Assembly (NCBI GenBank): GCA_025351425.1
Contig: JANXVY010000045.1
Span: forward strand, 1-64,000
Reading direction: 5' to 3'
Length of the DNA stretch: 64,000 bases
Origin: Hyphomicrobium sp.
GTDB lineage: Bacteria > Pseudomonadota > Alphaproteobacteria > Rhizobiales > Hyphomicrobiaceae
The number at the start of each line of letters is the position of its first letter. Position 1 is the first letter of the stretch. Shown here in pieces: positions 32,819 through 44,874 of the stretch. A program made the position numbers and the translations under genes. Under the pieces are notes generated by a model that saw only the letters and a program-made list of their open reading frames with translations, was not told where the DNA came from and made no database searches.

Positions 32819-34275
32819 CCGGACGGCTCGCCGAGGAGCGGTTGACGGCCATCGTCGCGGGCGTTGGCCTCGAAGAGGGGTCGTGGCGGGTCGCCAACAT
32901 CGGCACCAAGGTCGCCGCTTTGATGACGGAGGCCATCGTCAAAAACCGCCTCAAGCCGCCACTGGAGGCCGACCGCGTCATCGTGCCGGGCCGCACCCGC
33001 ATGAACCTCGACAGCCTCAAAGCCCATTACGGCGTCGCCTTCGAGCGCGGGCCGGACGAGTTGTTCGACCTGCCCACGTATCTCGGCCGCGGGGGCAAGC
33101 CGCCCGATTTCTCCAAGCACGAGCTGCGGATCTTTGCCGAGATCATCGAAGCCCCGCAACTGACCGTCCCGCAAATCATCGCCAAGGCTGCGCTCTTGGC
33201 TGGCAAGGGCGCCGACGTCATCGATATCGGCTGCCAGCCGGACGCGCCGTTTCCTCATCTTGAAGACGCGGTGCGAGCGCTGCTCGCCGCGGGGCACAAG
33301 GTCAGCGTCGACAGCGGCGATGCGAGCGAGCTGCGGCGCGGCATCCAGGCCGGCGCCAACTATGTGCTCAGTCTGGACGAGACCAATCTCGACCTCGTTG
33401 CGGGCACGCGTTGCGTGCCCGTGCTGGTGCCTAAGCCGCACGGCGATCTCGGCTCACTCGTGCGGGCCATCGACATGGCCAGGGCGCTCGGGATCGCCTA
33501 TCTCGCCGATCCGATCCTCGATCCGATCCACTTCGGTTTCACGACTTCGCTGGAGCGTTACGCCGAGTTGCGGCGGCAGCGTCCCGATGTGGAGATCCTG
33601 ATGGGAACCGGCAATCTCACCGAGCTGACGGAGGCCGACAGCGGCGGGCTCACCGCGCTGCTCGTGGGCATCTGCTCGGAGCTTGCGATCCGCAACGTGC
33701 TGGTGGTTCAAGTCTCGCCGCACACGCGCCGCACCATCGAAGAGCACGACGCCGCCCGCCGCCTGATGTACCGGGCGCGCGAAGACGGCAGTCTGCCCAA
33801 GGGCTATGGCGGGGCTGGGTTGATCGGGCTGCACGATCTCAATCCGTTCCCGCAGCCGGGCGCCGAAATTGCCGAGGCCGCAGCGGCGATCCGCGACGAC
33901 AACTTCCGCATTCAGGTCGCCGACGATGGCATTCACATCTATTCGCGTCAGGGGCACATGATCGTCACCGATCCGTTCGCGGCATTTCCTAAGCTCGATG
34001 TGGCGGGTGATGGAAGTCATGCGTTCTATCTCGGGTACGAACTCGCAAAGGCCGAGATCGCGCTCGCGCTCGGCAAACGCTACGCCCAGGACAATCCGCT
34101 CGATTTCGGCATCGCCGCCGACAAGGCGTCCGAAGATCTTACGCAATGCGCACCGGTTGGCGAAACGCTTAAGGCCAAGCGCGACGCAGCCGCGCTCGCG
34201 CGGCATCCATCCGCGAGGCCGGAGGACGGCAGTGAAGGCCAGGGCACCCGTGCCCTGGACCTGGAACCCAAGTGA
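32794..34275 (+). CDS. Dihydropteroate synthase-like enzyme with extra N-terminal domain (DUF6513-like)
   Basis: A 493-residue protein with a unique N-terminal domain (AEKLIFLTGRLAEERL, about residues 1-135) followed by a dihydropteroate synthase-like TIM barrel: DVIDIGCQPDAPFPHL, KVSVDSGDASELRRGIQAGANYVLSL and MGTGNLTELTEADSGG. In methylotrophs it condenses the pterin with the arene of methanopterin. The frame ends with about 20 residues (near residue 470) encoded by a 30-base hairpin repeat also found at 21.7 kb. These residues add a non-conserved tail. Confidence 0.87.
   Translation: MAEKLIFLTGRLAEERLTAIVAGVGLEEGSWRVANIGTKVAALMTEAIVKNRLKPPLEADRVIVPGRTRMNLDSLKAHYGVAFERGPDELFDLPTYLGRGGKPPDFSKHELRIFAEIIEAPQLTVPQIIAKAALLAGKGADVIDIGCQPDAPFPHLEDAVRALLAAGHKVSVDSGDASELRRGIQAGANYVLSLDETNLDLVAGTRCVPVLVPKPHGDLGSLVRAIDMARALGIAYLADPILDPIHFGFTTSLERYAELRRQRPDVEILMGTGNLTELTEADSGGLTALLVGICSELAIRNVLVVQVSPHTRRTIEEHDAARRLMYRAREDGSLPKGYGGAGLIGLHDLNPFPQPGAEIAEAAAAIRDDNFRIQVADDGIHIYSRQGHMIVTDPFAAFPKLDVAGDGSHAFYLGYELAKAEIALALGKRYAQDNPLDFGIAADKASEDLTQCAPVGETLKAKRDAAALARHPSARPEDGSEGQGTRALDLEPK
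34232..34261. repeat. Hairpin repeat, copy 2 (inside a coding region)
   Basis: Same 30-base element as at 21695-21724, 28 of 30 bases alike. The stem CCAGGGCA (34239-34246) and TGCCCTGG (34251-34258) enclose loop CCCG. Here it is translated as part of the last residues of the DHPS-like protein. Confidence 0.75.
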
Positions 34276-34443
34276 GGCCCTCCCGCTTCGTCACGGACTG
34301 GGAACCCACAGAAGGGCGCGGGTGAGCTGGCCCTGCAAGCGTTGGCCCCGGCTCCGGTTCAGGATGCTCTGTCCACAGGCAACTACGGGTTGTCCCGCAG
34401 TCGGGCGAATCGGTTCACACTGCGCGGGTGTGGAGAGCTTTGC

Positions 34444-35046
34444 ATGAACGATGAAGTGAACCCGGTTCCTGGCGCTGCCTATATGTTGGCGGATCACCTG
34501 GATGCGGCCTTGGCCGCGGGCGAAGACATTCTGGCCGCCGGTAAAAGCTGCGAAGGCGTCGACGTCGAAGCGGGCGCTGGTCAGACGGTCCGGCTGCGCA
34601 GCTCTATCGAGCTTATTCGCGCGCTGGAGCTTGCGCTCATCACCCGCGTGCTCAAGGCGCGCGAGTGGTCGCAGACGCTGTTGCGCACCGATCCCCGCTT
34701 CAAGATGGTGGCGTCGCTGTTCATGAGCGGCACGGTGCCGCTCATCGACGCGCTCGCCGACTTTGCCGACGCGACCCACTCGGATTTCGATACCGGCGAC
34801 GGCGTGACCGCCTATTTTCGCGCGCGCGGCGTCATCGATGCCGAAGCGCCGGGTCTTGCCGGGCATACTGGGTCTCTCGTCACCGAGGCCTTCCGCTTGA
34901 CGGGGCGGATCGAGCTTGGCGCCCTGCTCGATCTGATCGCTGCCTATCTGGACGCGCTCGAGGTCCACTTCACGTTGTTTGGCGAGGACCGCGCCGGTGC
35001 TTCGGCGCCCCCATCCAAAGAAGGCGGCGCGGAAGCCCGGGCCTGA
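34444..35046 (+). CDS. Hypothetical protein downstream of the H4MPT genes
   Basis: A 200-residue, mostly helical, cytoplasmic protein. The start ATG at 34444 follows GGAGAG; longer frames begin earlier but lack a ribosome binding site. The body has the segments SSIELIRALELALITRVLKAREW, PRFKMVASLFMSGTVPLIDALADFAD and GRIELGALLDLIAAYLDALEVHF, consistent with a four- or five-helix bundle. I recognise no family. It stands 168 bases after the DHPS-like gene in the same direction and may be part of the C1 operon or not. Confidence 0.6.
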   Translation: MNDEVNPVPGAAYMLADHLDAALAAGEDILAAGKSCEGVDVEAGAGQTVRLRSSIELIRALELALITRVLKAREWSQTLLRTDPRFKMVASLFMSGTVPLIDALADFADATHSDFDTGDGVTAYFRARGVIDAEAPGLAGHTGSLVTEAFRLTGRIELGALLDLIAAYLDALEVHFTLFGEDRAGASAPPSKEGGAEARA

Positions 35047-35071
35047 CTCGTTGCCGGTTCCGCGCGACGTG

Positions 35072-35896
35072 TCAGCCTAGCCGCACCGGCTTGCGACGAT
35101 TGGCTTTCTGCTGCAGATGGCTCAATTTCGCGGACGTCCGCTGGTTGAGCTTTGCTTCGAGCCGGCCTGGCTTGAAGGTCACAGCCTTGGCAAGCCACGT
35201 TTGTTCCATTCCGTTCGAGGCAATCGATTGCTGTGGCTGGGGCGCTGCCGCGGTCGTTTGCGGGTAAATCGCTGCGACCTCAATCGGGGTTGCCGTCAGG
35301 GTTGCATAGCGTTGACCCGCGTCGTCGAGCGAGGCGAATGCCCCAAGGTAGCCCGGCACTGCCGGGTACACCCGGTTCTTCCGGTAGCTACTCTCCGCCT
35401 TGTCCGGGGCCTGCAAAATGCGGACTTCGAGGGTCGCAACGCCTTGGCGTTTGAAACCCAACACTTCGGCCGCGGCTTTCGAGACGTCCAACAGGCGCTT
35501 GCCGTGATAGGGGCCCGCGCTGTTGACGCGCAACACGGCCGTCTTCTGCGTCTTGGGATGGCGCACCAGAATGATGGTGCCGTCGGGATAGATCGGGCTT
35601 GCCGCGTTGTCCGCGCGATCGGCGTGGAACACGGCGCCGGACGAGGTCAATCCGCAGGGGTTGAAGCGGTCGCGCGTGCAGTCGTCATAGTTGGATGCGG
35701 CGAGGTGTGCCGTCTTCCCGACTTCGGCCTGCGTTTCGCTCAAGGTGAGAACGCGGTGACAATAGCCGAGGAAGCAGTAGGTTTTGCCGGGGGTCTTGGC
35801 GGCGGCCGGCGCGGAGGCTGCGGCGAGGGCCATCAGCATCAACACGGTTAATGCAGTATATTGCTTATACAAGACTAAATGTGCTCGCGTAACCAT
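35072..35896 (-). CDS. RlpA-like exported protein without the usual catalytic residues
   Basis: A 274-residue exported protein; the membrane-like N-terminal segment is around residues 16-33. Residues 75-165 fit a double-psi beta-barrel: FNPCGLTSSGAVFH, YPDGTIILVRHPKTQKTAVLRVNSAGPYHGKRLLDVSKAAAEVLGF. In RlpA lytic transglycosylases a His in the AAHxTLPFG region and an Asp in the INDRGPF motif are catalytic. The corresponding segments here (AASPIYPDGT and VNSAGPY) carry neither, so it may bind rather than cut peptidoglycan. The C-terminal 90 residues are basic and disordered, without a SPOR domain. Confidence 0.8.
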   Translation of the reverse strand: MVTRAHLVLYKQYTALTVLMLMALAAASAPAAAKTPGKTYCFLGYCHRVLTLSETQAEVGKTAHLAASNYDDCTRDRFNPCGLTSSGAVFHADRADNAASPIYPDGTIILVRHPKTQKTAVLRVNSAGPYHGKRLLDVSKAAAEVLGFKRQGVATLEVRILQAPDKAESSYRKNRVYPAVPGYLGAFASLDDAGQRYATLTATPIEVAAIYPQTTAAAPQPQQSIASNGMEQTWLAKAVTFKPGRLEAKLNQRTSAKLSHLQQKANRRKPVRLG

Positions 35897-36048
35897 CGGA
35901 CCTCCATCAGCGGGCGGATCAGCGTACCGAACAGCCGTGCACGGTACAGGCGTGCGGGTGAGCTACTCCCACCCGCTGCGCCAGCGTTAACCTTGACGGT
36001 GTGAAGCAAGTTCCATCGCGTCTGCGAACCCCTTAACCCGCCGTATGG

Positions 36049-36894
36049 TTAATGCTGCTGCGGAATAAGTCCGCGCTCGGCTAGGTTTGCGATCAAGCCG
36101 CGCTCTGCTTCCGCGAGACGCTGGCCATCGACCGAACGCAGCACCAGCTGCGTCCACAGCCGTCCGTCCGTGCGTTGCGGGTAGCTGCCCATCGCGACGT
36201 CGGGAAAGCTTGCGGCGTAGGCGCGAAAAATATCGGCGATCTCGCCTTCCGGGTGCGGCACGTCGATCGAGCGGCTTTTCACGGGCGTGCCACGCTGCAG
36301 GTATTGCGTCGCATCCTCCAGCATCACGCGCATGATCGAGGGCACGCCCGCCATCACGATTACGTTGTCCAGCATGAATCCGGGTGCTGCCGACAGCGAA
36401 TTGTGGATGAGCGTCGCCCCCTGGGGAATGCGCGCCATGCGCAGCCGCGCCTCGGTCAAGGGAAATCCGCGCGCCTCGAATACCGGCTTCATGACGGCGA
36501 CCGCCCGCGGGTCGACCCCGATCGGCACATCGAACGCCTTCGCGATGGCGTCCGCCGTGATGTCGTCGTGGGTCGGGCCGATGCCGCCGGTCGTGAACAC
36601 ATACGCGCAGCGTCCCCGCAGCGCGTTCACCGCTTCGACTATTGCTGCCTCGTCGTCGGCGACGATGCGCACTTCCTTAAGGTCGATGCCGAGCGGCAGC
36701 AGGTGATCGGCGATGTAGCCGATGTTGGCGTCTTTGGTGCGCCCCGAGAGGATTTCGTCGCCGATCACCAGGATTGCGGCCGTAACCCGCTGCGAAGATT
36801 GAACGTTCTGCGACATGGTTGTGCTTTCTGACGGGGCGCTGGCGGCTTCAGTGATTTCGAGCGGCGGCTTTTTGATGACGGGTGCACCATTCAA
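36049..36894 (-). CDS. Molybdopterin-binding (MoCF/CinA N-terminal) family protein
   Basis: A 281-residue protein of the COG1058 (CinA N-terminal, MoaB/Mog-like) family. AAILVIGDEILSGRTKDANIGYIADHL and YVFTTGGIGPTHDDITADAIAKAF are the characteristic phosphate- and cofactor-binding loops. Unlike full CinA it lacks a nicotinamide-nucleotide amidase domain. It may bind molybdopterin or process a nucleotide (pyrophosphatase activity is reported for COG1058). The first 26 residues before MSQNVQ are variable, so translation could begin at that internal Met. Confidence 0.85.
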   Translation of the reverse strand: MNGAPVIKKPPLEITEAASAPSESTTMSQNVQSSQRVTAAILVIGDEILSGRTKDANIGYIADHLLPLGIDLKEVRIVADDEAAIVEAVNALRGRCAYVFTTGGIGPTHDDITADAIAKAFDVPIGVDPRAVAVMKPVFEARGFPLTEARLRMARIPQGATLIHNSLSAAPGFMLDNVIVMAGVPSIMRVMLEDATQYLQRGTPVKSRSIDVPHPEGEIADIFRAYAASFPDVAMGSYPQRTDGRLWTQLVLRSVDGQRLAEAERGLIANLAERGLIPQQH

Positions 36895-36984
36895 AAGTTG
36901 GAGGGGTTTTCACGATGTTGGCTGCGCTCCATTTACCGGATACGTTGGCTCTGCTTTTGTTTCGGTTCTCATCGGTCGCTGCCC

Positions 36985-37656
36985 ATGTGCTCGCGCTATA
37001 GCCTGACCTCGCCGCCCGAGGCCGTCCGTTCCTATTTCCGCGTGCACGATACCACGACCTTTCCGCCCCGCCACAACATCGCGCCTACCCAGCCGGTGCT
37101 GATCGTGCGCAAGGGCGGGCGTGAGGGCCGCGAACTGCGCCTCGTGCGCTGGGCGCTGCTGCCGCCTTGGGTCAAGGATCCGCGCGAGTTTGCCGTCATC
37201 ATCAACGCGCGTGCGGAAACGGCAGCCGAAAAGCCCTCGTTTCGCGGCGCGCTGCGGCACCGGCGCTGTCTCGTGCCCACCGACGGCTTCTACGAGTGGA
37301 CCGGCGTTGCCCGCGCCAAGGTTCCTCACTTGATCCGGCCCCGCGTACAGGCTGGCGGTTCGCACCTGATGGCCATGGCCGGACTTTGGGAGCATTGGGT
37401 CGGCGCCGACGGCAGCGAACTCGAAACCATGGCCATTCTCACCACCGCTGCCAACGCAACCCTCTCCGCAATTCATGACCGCATGCCCGTTATCCTCGCG
37501 CCGGCCGATTTCGACCGTTGGTTGGACTGTACGCCCGGCAGCGCGGAAGGGATCATGGACCTGCTCCGGCCGGCCTGCGACGACCTGCTCGAAATCGTCT
37601 CCGTCAATCCAAAGATCAACAATTCGCGTTACGATGGGCCGTTGGAAAGCACTTGA
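36985..37656 (+). CDS. YedK/HMCES-type SOS response-associated protein
   Basis: A 223-residue protein of the SRAP family that covalently traps abasic sites in single-stranded DNA. The N-terminal sequence is MCSRY, with the reactive Cys2 exposed after Met removal, which decides the start at 36985. Further hallmarks are NIAPTQPV, VIINARAETAAEKPSFR, CLVPTDGFYEWT (catalytic Glu) and IHDRMPVIL (catalytic His). It is divergent from the molybdopterin-binding gene. The Uma2 nuclease gene follows after 99 bases. Confidence 0.93.
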   Translation: MCSRYSLTSPPEAVRSYFRVHDTTTFPPRHNIAPTQPVLIVRKGGREGRELRLVRWALLPPWVKDPREFAVIINARAETAAEKPSFRGALRHRRCLVPTDGFYEWTGVARAKVPHLIRPRVQAGGSHLMAMAGLWEHWVGADGSELETMAILTTAANATLSAIHDRMPVILAPADFDRWLDCTPGSAEGIMDLLRPACDDLLEIVSVNPKINNSRYDGPLEST

Positions 37657-37755
37657 AGACTATGATGCTTCACGCAAGACGCGTCACGCAAGACGTTGGC
37701 CCAGAGTGGGGGCACCCCCTCGCCTTCACTCCCGGTTGGATGTTAGAGTTGATCC

Positions 37756-38367
37756 ATGAATGAGCACAGCCCCGCCTCCCGTACCGGTCCTCGCGAGCTG
37801 CCTACTACGCAGGCCGCCGAAGGCCTGCCGCGCTATGCCTGGACACTCGAACAGCTCGATCGCCTCGCCGAACTTGGCATTTTCGGCGAGGACGACCGCA
37901 TCGAACTGATCGAGGGAGAACTGGTGCCTATGTCACCTAAATGCAATCGGCATGAGCGGATCAAATCACGACTGCTCAATGCATTCGTGCGCAGGTTGCC
38001 TGAAGGTATTGATGTCGAAGTCGAACTCGGCTGGCGACCTCGCTCGGGGTGTTATTTCGAGCCCGATATTCTGCTCCATGCGAGGGCAAATGCGGCTCCG
38101 GAAATCAAGGGCGGTGACGCCTTGCTCGCCATCGAAATCGCATCTTCCAGCCGCGCTTACGATCTGGGGCGCAAAGCCAAGCTCTACGCCTCGCTCGGCG
38201 TGCGCGACTACTGGGTGATCGATACGACCACGCTTGTGACCCGCGTCTTCCGCGAACCAACGATCGATGGTTACGCCGTCAGCTTCGATGTCGCCCCCGA
38301 TAACGTGCTGACACCGCTTCTGATCCCGGCGCTCGCGCTTTGCTTGCGGAGTTTGAATGTTGGGTGA
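37756..38367 (+). CDS. Uma2-family PD-(D/E)XK nuclease-like protein
   Basis: A 203-residue protein of the Uma2 (DUF820) family. LAELGIFGEDDRIELIEGELVPMSPK begins the fold; EPDILLHAR and LLAIEIASSSRAYDLGRKAKLYASLGVRDYWVID carry the Asp, Glu and Lys of the nuclease-like core. Substrate is unknown; Uma2 proteins occur in many copies in some genomes. The next gene starts 11 bases before its end, so it is co-transcribed with the ChaN-like gene. Confidence 0.85.
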   Translation: MNEHSPASRTGPRELPTTQAAEGLPRYAWTLEQLDRLAELGIFGEDDRIELIEGELVPMSPKCNRHERIKSRLLNAFVRRLPEGIDVEVELGWRPRSGCYFEPDILLHARANAAPEIKGGDALLAIEIASSSRAYDLGRKAKLYASLGVRDYWVIDTTTLVTRVFREPTIDGYAVSFDVAPDNVLTPLLIPALALCLRSLNVG

Positions 38368-39430
38368 TTTGAAAGCAGCCGGCGCGCTTTGCGGGCTGAT
38401 CGTGTGGCTCGGCATCGGCGAGGCCGCAGCGTGCCGGATCGCTCCTGGTATCGGCTCGTTTGGTACCGAGCGGACGGCTTCGGCTGGCCATCCGCTGACT
38501 GGCGGCATCTGGGACGGCTCGCATTTCTGGCCCAATCGCGAGATCGACGGTTGCGGCGTTACTGGCGGAGAACGATCGCTCTCCGAGGCGGTGACGAAGG
38601 CGCAAATCGTGCTGTTGGGCGAAATCCACGACAACGCCGGTCACCATCAGGGGCGGGCCAACTGGCTCAACAGCGAGCGCGGCGGACCGACGAAACCGCT
38701 CCGGCATTTTGCCATCGCCTTCGAGCAGATCCGCGCCGATCAGCAGGCGGGTTTGGACCAGTTTGCCGACTTCAATGCCCACGCCGCGCGGCTTGCCAAT
38801 TCTGGCGACCTGAAACGGTTCCTCGAGTGGGACAAATCGGCGTGGTCGAAGATGGCTGACTATACGCCGCTGTTCGACGCCGCGATTACCGCCAGGTTGC
38901 CGATCTATGCCGCCGATCCGCCGCGCGACACGATGAAAAAGGCGGCGAAGGAAGGATTGACTGTCGCGCTTTCGCACGATGAACGTGCGCGGCTCGCGCT
39001 CGATACGCCGTTGGGAGACGCCCACGACGCCGCCTCGCTCGCCGAGATCGAAGGCAGCCATTGCGGGATGATCCCGAAGTCCGCCCAGCCCAACATGGCG
39101 CAGGCGCAGCGCTATCGCGATGCCCACATGGCCGATGTGCTGCTCAAGGCTGCGGAGGCGCATGGGTCTGCGATCTTGATCGCCGGCAACGGCCATGTGC
39201 GCACCGACCGAGGCGTGCCGTGGTACATTCGCGCGCGGCGGCCGGACGTCAAAATCGTTTCGGTCATGCTCGTTGAGGTGGAGGATGGCAAGACCGATCC
39301 CGAGGCGTACATGCCACGCGGACCTGACGGAAAGCCTGCCGCCGATTTTCTCGTCTTCACCCCGCGTGGTCCCGACCGGGACAAAGACCCCTGTGAAGGC
39401 ATGAAGGCTGCCGTGAAGAAGCCCGGTTGA
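38357..39430 (+). CDS. ChaN-family haem-binding lipoprotein-like protein
   Basis: A 357-residue protein of the PF04187 family. The N-terminus has a short hydrophobic segment ending AAAC near residue 25, possibly a poor lipobox. The family signature is the VLLGEIHDNAGHHQGRANWL segment (about residue 93), with the paired histidines; later SHCGMIP and AILIAGNGHVRTDRGVP are typical. ChaN binds haem and is usually iron-regulated in enteric bacteria; no iron gene is next to it. It overlaps the Uma2 gene. Confidence 0.82.
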   Translation: MLGDLKAAGALCGLIVWLGIGEAAACRIAPGIGSFGTERTASAGHPLTGGIWDGSHFWPNREIDGCGVTGGERSLSEAVTKAQIVLLGEIHDNAGHHQGRANWLNSERGGPTKPLRHFAIAFEQIRADQQAGLDQFADFNAHAARLANSGDLKRFLEWDKSAWSKMADYTPLFDAAITARLPIYAADPPRDTMKKAAKEGLTVALSHDERARLALDTPLGDAHDAASLAEIEGSHCGMIPKSAQPNMAQAQRYRDAHMADVLLKAAEAHGSAILIAGNGHVRTDRGVPWYIRARRPDVKIVSVMLVEVEDGKTDPEAYMPRGPDGKPAADFLVFTPRGPDRDKDPCEGMKAAVKKPG

Positions 39431-39555
39431 CGCGGCGCGCGTGTGGCCGGGATAAAGGCCCGCCGGAGACCGCCTTCGGGACATGGATTGTCCACAGCCG
39501 GGAGGGGGGGTGCGAATTTTCGAGCGGGGGGCGACAGGGTGGCGTAATTTGGCGC

Positions 39556-43164
<3,609 letters not shown>

Positions 43165-43248
43165 GCTCCGAGGCTAAGTGCCCCTCCGCGCAACAAACCC
43201 AGCCATGCCGGCGTATCCCCAGCGTCACCGGCGGATCGGTTGCCGCAG

Positions 43249-43270
43249 TCGCGTTATGGTGCGATGCACG
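43249..43270 (+). promoter_or_regulatory. Shared 22-base box upstream of tonB 1
   Basis: A 22-base block that recurs at 44811-44832 with one difference (T or C at position 17). It includes GTTATGGT, which could be a -10-like box, but the role is open. It lies 120 bases before the proposed tonB1 start. Confidence 0.55.
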
Positions 43271-43274
43271 CTAG

Positions 43275-43302
43275 ACTGGGCGCTGTAAACTGGGCGCTGT
43301 AG
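43275..43302. repeat. 14-base tandem repeat in the tonB1 leader
   Basis: ACTGGGCGCTGTAA (43275-43288) and ACTGGGCGCTGTAG (43289-43302) are side by side. They lengthen the leader of the first tonB gene compared with the second. Confidence 0.7.
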
Positions 43303-43389
43303 AATGGCCGCTGGTTTGTTCGATGCGCCGCCGGGTAGCTAGGGCTGGCGCCGTTTTCAGGGCGCGAGGGATACAGGGAGACCATCGCC

Positions 43390-44772
43390 ATCCGCGAGGA
43401 TTGGACCAAGGTACTGGCGCGTGGTGAAGAGGCGATCCGCGAGCGGCTGGCCCGGATGCCGGCTGGCGCGTCTGGGGCTGCGTCTGGGGCTGCGCCTGCG
43501 GCCCCGTCAACGACTGTGGCTCCCCATGCTGTGACCGACGCGCGCCCGCTGGCGGATGGGCGGCTGGCGGCGGTCGCGGTCGAGCTTGCCACCCATGGCC
43601 TCGCGGCGTCTGAGCCTGGCGAGGGCGGTGTCGCGAAGGGCTCGTCTGAGGTCGAGCCACTTGGTGTCGAGCCCGCCGATGCTGGGGTCTTTGCTCTTGC
43701 GCCGGCCGCCGCACGATCCGACCCGCCGTTTGGCGCGGCGCAGGCTATCCAATCCGCCTCGTTCAACGATTTCGTGCCCGGCTTTGCGCCCGTCGCCGAT
43801 GCCGATGGCTCGGTGGATGAGCCCGGCCCGCAAGATCCCTCGTTTGGATCCTTGGAGTTGGCGGCCGCCGTCCCGGCCCGGCCCACGTCCGGACTGCCGT
43901 CGCTGCCGTTTGCTACGCTGACGGCGTTCGATCGCATTCTGCAGCCCTCCAAACAGCGCGACCGGACGTTCTTCATCGCGCTCGGCATCGTCTTCCTCAT
44001 GCATCTGGGGGCGCTGGTCGGCACGTTGGAGATGGGCGAGGTGATTCCCGATCTTTCCGAGCGTCAGGGGCAGGTCGAGCACTCCAAGGCGATTGCGGTG
44101 GAACTCGTCGAGGCGCCGTCCGAGAAGTCGCCAGAGAAAGCGTCGCAGATGGGCAAGGTGCAGCCGCCTGCGCCGCCGCCGCAAGAGCCGCCGCCGCCCC
44201 AGCCGCCTCCGCCACCTCAACTGCAACAGCCGCCGGTCCAACAGCCGCCGCAGCCCAAGCCGCTGGTGAAGGCCGAGACCAAGCCCATCAAGCCGCCCGA
44301 AAAGCCGGTTGAAAAACCGGCCGAGCCTAAGGCTGCGGAGGACGGGATCGAGCCTACGAAAGACCCGATCGAACTCGCCAAGGCAACGCTGGACGAGGCG
44401 GCGGAAGCCATGGACGCGCCGCCGCCTTCTCCGCCATCGCCGCCCACACCGCCGCCTCCGCCGCCCAAGCCCGAGGCGACCGAATATCTGGGGGCCGCGC
44501 CCGAAGGCAAGGAGCGCGAATACGGCCGCGCCGTTCGCGAAATCCTGGCGCGTACCAAGCCGCAGCTGTGGATCCGCAAGGCCGAAGTGCGGATTGGTTT
44601 TCTGCTGTCGCCGACGGGCGAAATCCGGCAGATCAAGATCTTGCAGTCGAGCAACGATCCGGTGTTCGACGATGTGGTTACGGAGTGGATCAAGCGGGCG
44701 AAGTTCGGCCCGCCGCCGCCCAATCCCAAACCGGACGATCTGGCCCATGTGATCCACTACGTGGTGCAGTGA
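43390..44772 (+). CDS. TonB-family energy transducer 1 (apparent AUC start)
   Basis: A TonB-type protein of about 460 residues if it begins at the ATC at 43390. It has a long cytoplasmic N-terminal part, one membrane helix (RTFFIALGIVFLMHLGALVG), a Pro-rich stretch (PPQEPPPPQPPPPP) and a C-terminal TonB domain (VRIGFLLSPTGEIRQIKILQSS). It links inner-membrane energy to TonB-dependent receptors. No ATG, GTG or TTG lies between the in-frame stop at 43336 and the ATG at 43456. Yet AGGGAG sits nine bases before ATC 43390, and the next 22 codons match the paralogue downstream mostly by synonymous differences. The safe start is 43456. No ExbB/ExbD genes are here. Confidence 0.85.
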   Translation: MREDWTKVLARGEEAIRERLARMPAGASGAASGAAPAAPSTTVAPHAVTDARPLADGRLAAVAVELATHGLAASEPGEGGVAKGSSEVEPLGVEPADAGVFALAPAAARSDPPFGAAQAIQSASFNDFVPGFAPVADADGSVDEPGPQDPSFGSLELAAAVPARPTSGLPSLPFATLTAFDRILQPSKQRDRTFFIALGIVFLMHLGALVGTLEMGEVIPDLSERQGQVEHSKAIAVELVEAPSEKSPEKASQMGKVQPPAPPPQEPPPPQPPPPPQLQQPPVQQPPQPKPLVKAETKPIKPPEKPVEKPAEPKAAEDGIEPTKDPIELAKATLDEAAEAMDAPPPSPPSPPTPPPPPPKPEATEYLGAAPEGKEREYGRAVREILARTKPQLWIRKAEVRIGFLLSPTGEIRQIKILQSSNDPVFDDVVTEWIKRAKFGPPPPNPKPDDLAHVIHYVVQ

Positions 44773-44810
44773 CGCGCCATTGTTGCGCCGAGACGGCTTT
44801 CGGGCCGAGT

Positions 44811-44832
44811 TCGCGTTATGGTGCGACGCACG
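44811..44832 (+). promoter_or_regulatory. Shared 22-base box upstream of tonB 2
   Basis: Second copy of the 22-base box at 43249-43270. It lies 28 bases before AGGAGG of tonB2, showing that the duplication included upstream DNA. Confidence 0.55.
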
Positions 44833-44874
44833 ATAGGCTGCGGGTGTTAGCAACGGCACAGGAGGTTCACCGCC

